From positions 1-6,236 of the forward strand of contig CAMLRH010000157.1 in NCBI GenBank assembly GCA_946482375.1: DNA of 6,236 bases, in the 5' to 3' direction. The translations under genes and the position numbers were made by a program. The notes below the pieces were generated by a model, which was not told where the DNA came from, ran no database searches, and saw only the letters and a program-made list of their open reading frames with translations. Of this stretch, positions 1-5,195 are shown in pieces. This DNA is from an uncultured Caulobacteraceae bacterium (GTDB taxonomy: Bacteria > Pseudomonadota > Alphaproteobacteria > Caulobacterales > Caulobacteraceae). The first letter of the stretch is position 1; each line of letters starts with the position of its first letter.

Positions 1-529
1 GTTCGGCAAGCTCGACGTGCTGGTCAACAACGCCGGCGTCGCCGGCGCCAACAAGCCGACCCATGAACTGACCGAGGCCGAATGGGACTGGGTGCAGGCG
101 GTCAACGTGAAGGGCGTCTTCTTCTGCACCAAGCACGCCATCCCGCACATGCGCGCGGCCGGCGGCGGCTCGATCGTCAACCTGTCCAGCATCTACGGCC
201 TGGTCGGCGCCGGCGATGTGCCACCCTACCATGCCTCCAAGGGGGCGGTGCGGCTGATGACGAAGAACGACGCGCTGATCTATGCGCCTGACAGGATTCG
301 CGTGAACTCGATCCATCCGGGTTTCATCTGGACCCCGATGGTCCAGCACCATCTCGAGGGGCTTGGCGACGTCGAGGAAGGCCGCCAGGCGGTCGGCGCC
401 ATGCACCCGCTCGGCCATCTGGGAGAGCCTGACGACATCGCGTGGGGCGCGGTCTACCTGGCTTCCGACGAAGCCAAGTTCGTCACCGGGTCAGAGCTGG
501 TGATCGACGGCGGTTACACCGCCCGCTAG
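1..529 (+). CDS. SDR-family NAD(P)-dependent oxidoreductase, 3' part (5' end outside the window)
   Basis: This is the C-terminal 176 codons of a classical short-chain dehydrogenase/reductase, in frame from base 2; the gene starts before the window. Visible motifs, numbered from the first in-frame codon, are the NNAG structural motif (residues 9-12), the active-site Asn in VNVKG (about residue 35), the catalytic Ser in NLSS (about 62-63), the YxxxK pair in YHASK (Tyr76, Lys80), the PG motif after the VNSIHPG strand, and a closing GSELVIDGGY typical of the family end. The N-terminal TGxxxGIG cofactor motif must lie upstream. A complete member would be about 250 aa. It reduces or oxidises a carbonyl/hydroxyl substrate with NAD(P)H; the substrate cannot be read from the sequence. 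The stop TAG overlaps the stop of the convergent gene on the minus strand by the palindrome CTAG. A GTG at base 17 could be mistaken for a start, but the family alignment continues upstream of it. Confidence 0.93.
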   Translation, partial: FGKLDVLVNNAGVAGANKPTHELTEAEWDWVQAVNVKGVFFCTKHAIPHMRAAGGGSIVNLSSIYGLVGAGDVPPYHASKGAVRLMTKNDALIYAPDRIRVNSIHPGFIWTPMVQHHLEGLGDVEEGRQAVGAMHPLGHLGEPDDIAWGAVYLASDEAKFVTGSELVIDGGYTAR

Positions 530-930
530 CGCAGCCATTGGTGAAGGTCGTGATCGGCGACCTTTGTCAGATCCTTGGCGATCTTCCCGGCCAGCCGGGC
601 GCGAACCTCGGCCGGTAGAGCGTCCTCGATCGCCTTCAGCATCCGGGCCGGCGCGACCAGCACAACGCGGGGCGCGAGGCCGTCCATGTCGTCGGCGATC
701 TCGCGGGCAAAGGCCTCGGCCTCGCGCCTTGCGGGCTCGTTCGGCTCCCTGACGCCGTGGCGCTGGCCGCCAACGCTCTCGAAGACTGTGCCCGAGTAGG
801 CGTGCGAGACGCGTTCGGAGTGGTGGAACTCGCGCAATGTACGGAAATCGCCGGTCTCCCCGTCACGCTCGACGAGCCGCGCGCGACGCCCGTCCGCGAC
901 AAGGTAGGAGGTTCTGAGGGGTTTGATCAT
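526..930 (-). CDS. Host_attach / baeRF-like small protein
   Basis: This encodes a 134-aa protein that resembles the family named 'host attachment protein' (Pfam Host_attach, related to the bacterial archaeo-eRF1-like baeRF group). The signature is the N-terminal strand YLVADGRRARLVE (about residues 9-21), then a charged middle region with ADDMDGLAPRVVLVAPARML, and a C-terminal KDLTKVADHDL segment. The name comes from an old Agrobacterium phenotype; the fold suggests a ribosome- or RNA-associated role, which is inference here. The ATG at 930 is chosen because the family begins shortly before the VADG strand, no other in-frame start lies nearby, and a moderate GCAGG lies about 8 nt upstream. 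A longer open frame to 1338 is only an extension into the neighbouring gene in another frame. The gene is 50 bp downstream of the alcohol dehydrogenase on the same strand and may be partly cotranscribed with it, but a FixK-type box sits in the gap. Its stop shares CTAG with the SDR gene. Confidence 0.85.
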   Translation of the reverse strand: MIKPLRTSYLVADGRRARLVERDGETGDFRTLREFHHSERVSHAYSGTVFESVGGQRHGVREPNEPARREAEAFAREIADDMDGLAPRVVLVAPARMLKAIEDALPAEVRARLAGKIAKDLTKVADHDLHQWLR

Positions 931-964
931 AAGTGCAGCCTGCTTCTGCGGATGTGGGGCCGCA

Positions 965-978
965 TTGATCTGTCGCAA
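965..978 (-). promoter_or_regulatory. FNR/FixK-type box upstream of the Host_attach gene
   Basis: Read on the minus strand the site is TTGCGACAGATCAA. It fits the TTG(A/C)-N6-(T/G)CAA pattern known for FixK2-like regulators and has the same half-sites (TTGCG and ATCAA) as two other boxes in this window. It lies wholly inside the 50-bp gap between the alcohol dehydrogenase stop and the Host_attach start. The centre (971.5) is only 41.5 bp from the start codon, so a class II promoter would give an almost leaderless mRNA; no convincing -10 element is visible at that spacing. Confidence 0.6.
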
Positions 979-980
979 GC

Positions 981-1973
981 CTAGGGAACGAGGACCGCGG
1001 CGCCGGCGAACGCGCCTTCGCGCAGATCGTTGAGCGCCTGGTTGGCGTCCGCCAGCGCATAGGGCCGTACGTGTGCGCGGACCCCAGCCGCCGCGGCTCG
1101 CGGCAGGTAGTCCAGGCCATCCTGCCGGGTGAGGTTGGCTACCGAGACGACGGTGCGCTCTTCCCAGAGTAGCGCATAGGGAAAGCTCGGGATGTCGCTC
1201 ATGTGGATGCCCCCACAGACGACGGCTCCACCCTTGCGAACGGCCCGCAGCGCTGTCGGGACGAGGGCGCCGACCGGCGCAAAGATGATGGCGGCGTCCA
1301 GCAGCTGGGCGGGAGGGTCGCTGGAGGGGCCGGCCCAAACGCAGCCCAGGGTCCGGGCCAGCGCCTGCGCCGCGTCGTCGCCGGCGCGGGTGAAGGCGTA
1401 GACGTCCTGACCGTCATGGATGGCAAGCTGCGCCAGAAGGTGAGCGGCCGCGCCGAAGCCGTAGAGGCCCAGGCGTCTCACGGTGGTTCGCTCGCAGGCC
1501 TTGCGCCACGACCGGAAGCCGATCAGGCCGGCGCAAAGCAGCGGCGCCGCGTTCACGTCCGAAACGCTTTCGGGGATGGGAAGGCAGTAGTCGGCGTCGG
1601 CTATGACGGTGTCGGCATAGCCGCCGTCCCTGGTCCAGCCCGTGAACCGTGGCGTGTCACAGAGATTCTCCGCTCCCGAAGCGCAATAGGCGCATCGCCC
1701 ACAGGCGCCACCGAGCCAGGGCACGCCGACGCGGTCGCCCGGCGCGAGCTTCTCGACGCCGAAGCCCAGGGCGTCGACGACGCCGACGATCTCGTGTCCC
1801 AGGACGATCGGGCCGTCGCGCGGCGGCAGCTCGCCGTCGGCGATGTGCAGGTCCGTTCGGCAGACGCCGCAGGCCCGCACCCGCAGGCGCACTTCACCGC
1901 GGCCAGGCGTGGGATCCGGTCGTGTCTCGTGTATCAGGGCTCGGCCCGGCGCCGGCAGCACCATCGCGCGCAT
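981..1973 (-). CDS. zinc-dependent alcohol dehydrogenase (MDR family)
   Basis: This is a 330-aa medium-chain dehydrogenase of the zinc-binding alcohol dehydrogenase type, about the usual length. The N-terminal GroES-like domain carries the catalytic zinc ligands Cys38 (in CGVCRTDLH) and His60 (in GHE), with Cys147 in [10 protein letters not shown] as the third ligand. Four cysteines, Cys91, Cys94, Cys97 and Cys105, form the structural-zinc lobe. The Rossmann part has [10 protein letters not shown] (residues 169-178), where Ala stands at the usual third Gly; I recall this as common in the shorter ADH subfamily with the LYGFG motif. It interconverts alcohols and aldehydes with NAD(P); the exact substrate is not determinable. 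In a low-oxygen setting it could remove aldehyde made from acetyl-CoA, which is inference. The ATG at 1973 has a weak Shine-Dalgarno sequence. It lies 69 bp after hsp20 on the same strand with a hairpin between, and no FixK box of its own is visible, so cotranscription with hsp20 is likely. Confidence 0.93.
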   Translation of the reverse strand: MRAMVLPAPGRALIHETRPDPTPGRGEVRLRVRACGVCRTDLHIADGELPPRDGPIVLGHEIVGVVDALGFGVEKLAPGDRVGVPWLGGACGRCAYCASGAENLCDTPRFTGWTRDGGYADTVIADADYCLPIPESVSDVNAAPLLCAGLIGFRSWRKACERTTVRRLGLYGFGAAAHLLAQLAIHDGQDVYAFTRAGDDAAQALARTLGCVWAGPSSDPPAQLLDAAIIFAPVGALVPTALRAVRKGGAVVCGGIHMSDIPSFPYALLWEERTVVSVANLTRQDGLDYLPRAAAAGVRAHVRPYALADANQALNDLREGAFAGAAVLVP

Positions 1974-1992
1974 GACGCCAATCCCAACATGC

Positions 1993-2022
1993 GGACGCCC
2001 GGGAGGCGGCTCCGGGGCGTCC
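1993..2022 (-). repeat. intercistronic GC hairpin between hsp20 and the alcohol dehydrogenase gene
   Basis: Bases 1993-2005 and 2010-2022 form a 13-bp inverted repeat with a single G-G mismatch and a 4-nt loop (2006-2009). No U-run follows on either strand, so it does not look like a classical intrinsic terminator. It sits between the hsp20 stop and the alcohol dehydrogenase start, where it could stabilise the upstream hsp20 message, mark a processing site, or reduce read-through. The structure is seen in the sequence; the role is inferred. Confidence 0.6.
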
Positions 2023-2042
2023 GTTCCTGACTTTCGGCCAGC

Positions 2043-2513
2043 TTACTTGGCGGCCTCGATCTTGATGGTCTTGCCTTCCGCGCCGGCCCTCTTGGGCGCG
2101 GTGATCTTCAGCACGCCGTCGGTCATCACCGCCTTGATCTGATCGGCGTCGACCGTTCGCGGGAGGGTCACCGAGCGCGAGAAGCTGCCGTAGGACCGTT
2201 CGGCGATGCGGAAGTTGTCTTCCTTGCTTTCGCGCTCGACCTTCTTCTCGCCGCTGACGGTCAGTACGTCGCCGTCAACGTCGATCTTGATGTCCTTCTG
2301 GGCGATGCCGGGCACCTCGATGGTCAGCTCGACGCCGTCCTTGGTGTCGCGAAAGTCCATGCGGGGCGTCATCTCGAACTCGGACCAGGCCGCCCAGCCG
2401 TTGCTGAGGTCGTCGAACAGCCGGTTGAACTCGCGCTGGATGGGTGCGAAAGCGCTCGCGGTCGAGCGTTGCAGGGTGGGCAGGAACTCTCTCTGAGCGG
2501 GTTGGGCGGTCAT
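2043..2513 (-). CDS. Hsp20 / alpha-crystallin family small heat-shock protein
   Basis: This encodes a 156-aa class A-like small heat-shock protein, an ATP-independent holdase that binds unfolding proteins in the cytoplasm. The N-terminal arm (about 1-47) is rich in Phe/Gln and contains [13 protein letters not shown]. The alpha-crystallin domain starts near [21 protein letters not shown] (about 49-69), continues through VLTVSGEKK (83-91), and ends with the conserved GVLKITAPK (133-141). The C-terminal I-x-I anchor is present as IKI (150-152), so the oligomerisation motif is intact. The ATG at 2513 has a strong GGAGG 10 nt upstream. A strong hairpin with a U-run lies just upstream of that Shine-Dalgarno sequence and may control expression. 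I saw no convincing sigma-32 promoter; the FixK-type box of the divergent acyltransferase gene lies about 148 bp from the start and could serve both directions. Confidence 0.97.
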   Translation of the reverse strand: MTAQPAQREFLPTLQRSTASAFAPIQREFNRLFDDLSNGWAAWSEFEMTPRMDFRDTKDGVELTIEVPGIAQKDIKIDVDGDVLTVSGEKKVERESKEDNFRIAERSYGSFSRSVTLPRTVDADQIKAVMTDGVLKITAPKRAGAEGKTIKIEAAK

Positions 2514-2523
2514 TTTTTCATAT

Positions 2524-2528
2524 CCTCC
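2524..2528 (-). promoter_or_regulatory. strong Shine-Dalgarno of hsp20 with overlapping mini-ORF
   Basis: The minus strand carries GGAGG at 2528-2524, 10 nt before the hsp20 ATG. An additional ATG at 2521-2519 opens a three-codon frame (ATG AAA AAA TGA) whose TGA overlaps the hsp20 start codon. The extra ATG is only 2 nt from GGAGG, too close for efficient initiation, so the hsp20 start at 2513 is preferred. Confidence 0.7.
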
Positions 2529-2535
2529 GTGACCA

Positions 2536-2580
2536 AAAAGGCCCCCGCGGCCTGTCGGGGGGAGACATCCGGCCGCGGGG
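2536..2580 (-). promoter_or_regulatory. leader hairpin plus U-run upstream of hsp20 (attenuator or terminator-like)
   Basis: Bases 2543-2552 (CCCCGCGGCC) and 2571-2580 (GGCCGCGGGG) are a perfect 10-bp inverted repeat, with an inner TGTC/GACA stem (2553-2556 and 2564-2567). In the minus-strand transcript the stem is followed within a few bases by CUUUUU (2541-2536) and then by the hsp20 Shine-Dalgarno sequence. This has the form of an intrinsic terminator, but it lies in the leader of hsp20 rather than after a gene on that strand. On the plus strand no U-run follows. It may be an attenuator, a block on antisense transcripts, or part of a temperature-responsive leader. Structure is seen; function is inferred. 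Confidence 0.55.
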
Positions 2581-2654
2581 CATTTGCATCATCGGCGCCC
2601 GGATGGGGGGTCGGGGCGCAGGAACCAGATTGCGCGCTGATCGCCAGCCTGTAC

Positions 2655-2695
2655 TTGCGCACGATCAAATCGCGCGCTGCTCTGTGACCTATTCA
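2655..2695 (+). promoter_or_regulatory. FNR/FixK-dependent promoter candidate for the acyltransferase-kinase operon
   Basis: TTGCGCACGATCAA at 2655-2668 matches TTG(A/C)-N6-(T/G)CAA of FixK2-like regulators. A -10-like TATTCA lies at 2690-2695. If the box is centred at -41.5 (class II activation), transcription would start near 2703, which puts TATTCA close to the expected -10 place and leaves a leader of about 17 nt before the ATG at 2720. No good -35 hexamer is seen, as expected for an activator-dependent promoter. Read on the minus strand, the same box could drive hsp20 from a start near 2620, with a leader of about 107 nt that would include the hairpin. Confidence 0.62.
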
Positions 2696-2719
2696 TCGCG
2701 CAGGACCCCGGAACCTCGA

Positions 2720-3655
2720 ATGACGAAAGCGCCAAGCCGACTCGATGACCTCGTCGCCCGGGCGACAGCCGCCCGCGGGGTGACGGCGGCGATCGCACAC
2801 GCCTGCGATGACGGCGTCATCGCCGCCGCCGCGGAGGCCGCGCGCCTTGGCTTCGTCGAGCCGCTGTTGGTGGGGCCGCAAGCCAAGGTCAGCGCCGCGG
2901 CGAAGGCGGCGGCCGTCGACGTCTCGGCATTCCGCCAGGTGGCGACGCCTCACAGCCACGCCTCGGCGGCCGAGGCGGTCCGGCTGGTTCGCGCCGGCGA
3001 GGCCGAGGTGCTGGTGAAGGGGTCGCTGCACACGGACGAGCTGATGGCCGAGGTCATCGACGCCGACAGCGGCCTGCGCACCGAGCGGCGGGTCAGCCAC
3101 GTCTTCGTCATCGACCTGGCCAGCTACCCTCGCCTGCTGCTGATCACCGACGCGGCGGTGAACATCGCCCCGACCCTCGAGGACAAGCGCGACATCGTCC
3201 AGAACGCCATCGACCTTGCGCACGCCATCGGCATCGCCCGGCCCAAGGTCGCGATCGTGTCGGCCGTGGAGACGGTCACATCCAAACTGGCCTCGACGCT
3301 CGACGCGGCCGCCCTTTGCAAAATGGCCGACCGCGGCCAGATCACGGGCGGCGATCTCGAGGGGCCGCTGGCCTTCGACAACGCCGTCAGTCCCGAGGCG
3401 GCCCGCGAGAAGGGCATCGGCGGCGAGGTCGCCGGACAGGCGGACATCATCGTCGTGCCCGACCTGGAAGCCGGCAACATGCTGGCCAAGCAGCTGACCT
3501 TCCTGGCCGGCGCGGAATCGGCCGGGATCGTGCTCGGCGCCCGCGTCCCCATCGCGCTGACCAGCCGGGCCGACAGTACCAAGGCGCGCGTGGCGTCGCT
3601 GGCGTTGGCCGTGCTCCTGGTCGAGTATCAGCGCGAGCGCGCGAGGCCCGCATGA
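2720..3655 (+). CDS. phosphate acetyl/butyryltransferase (PTA/PTB family)
   Basis: This encodes a 311-aa single-domain phosphate acyltransferase, which exchanges the CoA of acetyl-CoA (or a related short acyl-CoA) for phosphate. It matches the catalytic PTA_PTB domain and lacks the N-terminal regulatory region of long enterobacterial Pta. Family landmarks are VLVKGSLHTDELMAEV (97-112), RRVSHVFVID (123-132), LLITDAAVNIAPTLEDK (140-156), SAVETVTSKLASTLDAAAL (181-199), the GQITGGDLEGPLAFDNAVS segment (206-224), and TSRADS (281-286), which corresponds to the Ser-Arg substrate-binding region. The sequence is closest in style to proteins often labelled enoyl-CoA hydratase/phosphate acetyltransferase, but no hydratase domain is present. 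The ATG at 2720 fits the family start; a GTG further upstream is possible but less likely. Its TGA overlaps the kinase start as ATGA, so the two genes are translationally coupled. Acetyl versus propionyl or butyryl preference is not decidable by eye. Confidence 0.93.
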   Translation: MTKAPSRLDDLVARATAARGVTAAIAHACDDGVIAAAAEAARLGFVEPLLVGPQAKVSAAAKAAAVDVSAFRQVATPHSHASAAEAVRLVRAGEAEVLVKGSLHTDELMAEVIDADSGLRTERRVSHVFVIDLASYPRLLLITDAAVNIAPTLEDKRDIVQNAIDLAHAIGIARPKVAIVSAVETVTSKLASTLDAAALCKMADRGQITGGDLEGPLAFDNAVSPEAAREKGIGGEVAGQADIIVVPDLEAGNMLAKQLTFLAGAESAGIVLGARVPIALTSRADSTKARVASLALAVLLVEYQRERARPA

Positions 3656-4773
3656 TGCGCACGGTGCTGGCGCTGAACGCGGGGTCCGCGACCCTGAAAC
3701 TGGCGCTGTTCGAGGCCGACCCGTTGCGCCCACTGGCGCGCGGCCTGGTCGACCACTGGGGCTCCGACGCCCAGCGCATCATCGTCAAGGACCCCTTCGG
3801 ACAGGTCCTTCTTGACGGCGTCGTCCCGGACGCCCCCGACGATCGCGAGGCCTCGATCGGCTTTCTGCTCGACTGGGTCGGGCGCGAATGGCCGCGAGCG
3901 CGTCTGGCGGCTGTCGGGCACCGCATCGTGCACGGCGGCGGCGAGTTTAGCGGCCCGGTTGTCGTGGACGCCGCCGTTGAGACGAAACTCGAGGCGCTAT
4001 GTCCGCTGGCGCCTCTGCATCAGCCCTGGGGCCTGGCCGGCCTGCGGCTGGCGAGACGGGCGCTGCCGGGCGTGCCCCAGACCGCAAGCTTCGACACCGC
4101 CTTTCATGCCGGCATGTCCGACACAGCTCGCCGCCTGCCGCTACCGCGTGAGTTCGAACGGCAGGGCCTGCGCCGATACGGATTCCACGGCTTGTCGTAC
4201 GCCTTCATCGCCTCGCGCCTCGACGACATCGCGCCCGACCTGGCGAACGGCCGAATTGTCGTCGCCCACCTCGGATCGGGCGCCAGCCTTTGCGCCATGC
4301 GCGACGGCCGCGGCGTCGATACGACCATGGGCTTTTCGGCGCTCGACGGTCTGGTGATGTCGACACGTCCCGGCGCCGTCGATCCCGGCGCCCTGCTGCA
4401 CCTGCTGCGGTGCGGGATGGACGTCGAAACCCTGGCGGAGGTGCTGTACCACCGCTCGGGCCTGCTCGGCCTGTCGGGCATCAGTGGCGACATGCGCGTC
4501 CTGCTGGCCAGCAAGGACCCGGCCGCGCGCGAGGCTATCGACGTCTACATCCGGCGCATCGTGCGCGAGACCGGTGGCCTCGTCGCGATGCTCGGCGGTC
4601 TGGACTGCCTCGTCTTCACCGGCGGCGTCGGCGAGAACGCCGAGCCGATCCGGCGCGCGGTGCTCGACGGCCTCGCCTGGCTTGGCCTTGGCGAGCAACA
4701 GGTTCTCGTCATCCCGACGGATGAGGAGCGCGTCATCGCTCTCGAGGCCATCGGGGCGTCGAAGGCGACCTAG
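3652..4773 (+). CDS. ackA: acetate kinase (acetate/propionate/butyrate kinase family)
   Basis: This encodes a 373-aa acetokinase-family enzyme that converts acyl-phosphate and ADP to carboxylate and ATP, completing substrate-level phosphorylation begun by the upstream acyltransferase. Motifs in order are ALNAGSATLK (7-16, phosphate/Mg site, with Asn9), GHRIVHGG (89-96, with Arg91), SFDTAFH (146-152, with catalytic Asp148), RRYGFHGLSY (174-183), VAHLGSGASL (204-213), DTTMGFSALDGLVMSTRPG (223-241, with Arg239), and FTGGVGEN (322-329, with Glu328). All main catalytic residues of the acetate kinase family appear present. It is somewhat shorter than the usual roughly 400 aa, mostly through a compact N-terminal half. 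Two ATGs stand in tandem (3652 and 3655); the first overlaps the upstream stop as ATGA and the second gives MRTVLALNAG, nearer the usual family start. The end overlaps the convergent DUF883-like gene through a shared CTAG. Confidence 0.95.
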   Translation: MMRTVLALNAGSATLKLALFEADPLRPLARGLVDHWGSDAQRIIVKDPFGQVLLDGVVPDAPDDREASIGFLLDWVGREWPRARLAAVGHRIVHGGGEFSGPVVVDAAVETKLEALCPLAPLHQPWGLAGLRLARRALPGVPQTASFDTAFHAGMSDTARRLPLPREFERQGLRRYGFHGLSYAFIASRLDDIAPDLANGRIVVAHLGSGASLCAMRDGRGVDTTMGFSALDGLVMSTRPGAVDPGALLHLLRCGMDVETLAEVLYHRSGLLGLSGISGDMRVLLASKDPAAREAIDVYIRRIVRETGGLVAMLGGLDCLVFTGGVGENAEPIRRAVLDGLAWLGLGEQQVLVIPTDEERVIALEAIGASKAT

Positions 4774-5078
4774 GCCGTTTTCGCCGCCCGGCGCTGGTTG
4801 AGCAGCAGGCCGGCGACGGCGGCCGCGGCCATGGCCAGGGTGGCGGCGGTGGCGATCGGATGAGCCTTCGCCTCGTTGGCCGCGCTCTTCACGATCGGGC
4901 CGGCCTTCTTCCTCGTCTCGGCGACGATGCCTTGCGCGGCGCGGGCGAGCTTTTCCGTGGCGGCGGCCAGCTTGTCGTGAGCTTCCTCGGTGACTTCCGC
5001 GCCGTGCTTCTGCAGCACTTCCAGAAGATCCTCGACCAGGTCGTCGAGGTCGTCGGTCATCTTGATCAACTTGGACAT
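4770..5078 (-). CDS. DUF883-like membrane-anchored protein (ElaB/YqjD type)
   Basis: This encodes a 102-aa protein with the layout of the ElaB/YqjD/DUF883 group. An acidic amphipathic helical region (about 7-50, with DDLDDLVEDLLEVLQ and repeated Ala/Lys/Glu) is followed by a Lys-rich linker, then AKAHPIATAATLAMAAAAVAG (about 70-90), a single small-residue transmembrane helix ending in LLLNQRR. The HP before the helix and the RR after it match the family's C-tail anchor. E. coli members bind ribosomes and tether them to the inner membrane in stationary phase; that role here is by family analogy only, and the similarity was judged by eye. The ATG at 5078 has a clear AGGAG 8 nt upstream, which decides it over a longer open frame reaching 5291 that would overlap the divergent gene. 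The stop shares CTAG with the kinase gene. A FixK-type box lies about 60 bp upstream. Confidence 0.8.
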   Translation of the reverse strand: MSKLIKMTDDLDDLVEDLLEVLQKHGAEVTEEAHDKLAAATEKLARAAQGIVAETRKKAGPIVKSAANEAKAHPIATAATLAMAAAAVAGLLLNQRRAAKTA

Positions 5079-5117
5079 CGTGTTGGCTCCTGTTGGATGA
5101 CCCTCAATCGCCTGCGT

Positions 5118-5131
5118 GGCGAAGCTTCGCC
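5118..5131. repeat. perfect 14-bp palindrome next to the FixK-type box
   Basis: GGCGAAGCTTCGCC is a perfect uninterrupted dyad that ends exactly one base before the TTGAT half-site of the neighbouring box. It stands on the side facing the DUF883-like gene, in the region where that gene's promoter would lie. It could be a second operator or simply a chance dyad in GC-rich DNA. Confidence 0.5.
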
Positions 5132-5145
5132 TTGATCCAGCGCAA
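5132..5145. promoter_or_regulatory. FNR/FixK-type box in the divergent DUF883 / quinone oxidoreductase region
   Basis: TTGATCCAGCGCAA matches TTG(A/C)-N6-(T/G)CAA, and flanking CC and GG extend the symmetry to CCTTG...CAAGG. Read toward the minus-strand gene it is TTGCG-N4-ATCAA, identical in half-sites and orientation to the boxes at 965 and 2655. The centre (5138.5) is 57.5 bp from the ATG at 5196 and 60.5 bp from the ATG at 5078, close to the 58.5 bp seen for the acyltransferase. It may activate both genes. The -10 elements at the class II spacing are weak in both directions. Confidence 0.62.
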
Positions 5146-5195
5146 GGTCTCCGATGGTCATTCAACCCAGACTGGCGCCAGGATCGGAGAGCGCC

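Noticed and set aside
931..1338. N-terminal extension of the Host_attach frame to 1338
   Set aside because: It runs through the alcohol dehydrogenase gene in another frame and looks like shadow composition; family similarity begins only at the ATG at 930.
1203..2030. Open frame of 275 codons on + across the alcohol dehydrogenase gene
   Set aside because: Low-complexity Arg/Gly/Ala composition with no domain; the opposite strand has a complete zinc alcohol dehydrogenase.
2585..2640. Sigma-32-like promoter for hsp20 (CCCCAT on the minus strand near 2605)
   Set aside because: No CTTGAA-like -35 at proper spacing; the C-run is likely composition.
2630..2643. Possible fourth FNR-type box (TTGCGCGCTGATCG)
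   Set aside because: The right half lacks the CAA end needed for the TTG-N8-CAA pattern, so it is at best a degenerate half-site.
2444..2719. N-terminal extension of the acyltransferase frame upstream of 2720
   Set aside because: It would overlap hsp20 and cross the hairpin and the FixK-type box, and it shows no family similarity.
2693..3733. Long open frame (346 codons) antisense to the acyltransferase gene
   Set aside because: Composition is rich in Arg, Gly and Asp with no recognisable domain, it mirrors a well-supported gene, and long antisense frames are common in GC-rich DNA.
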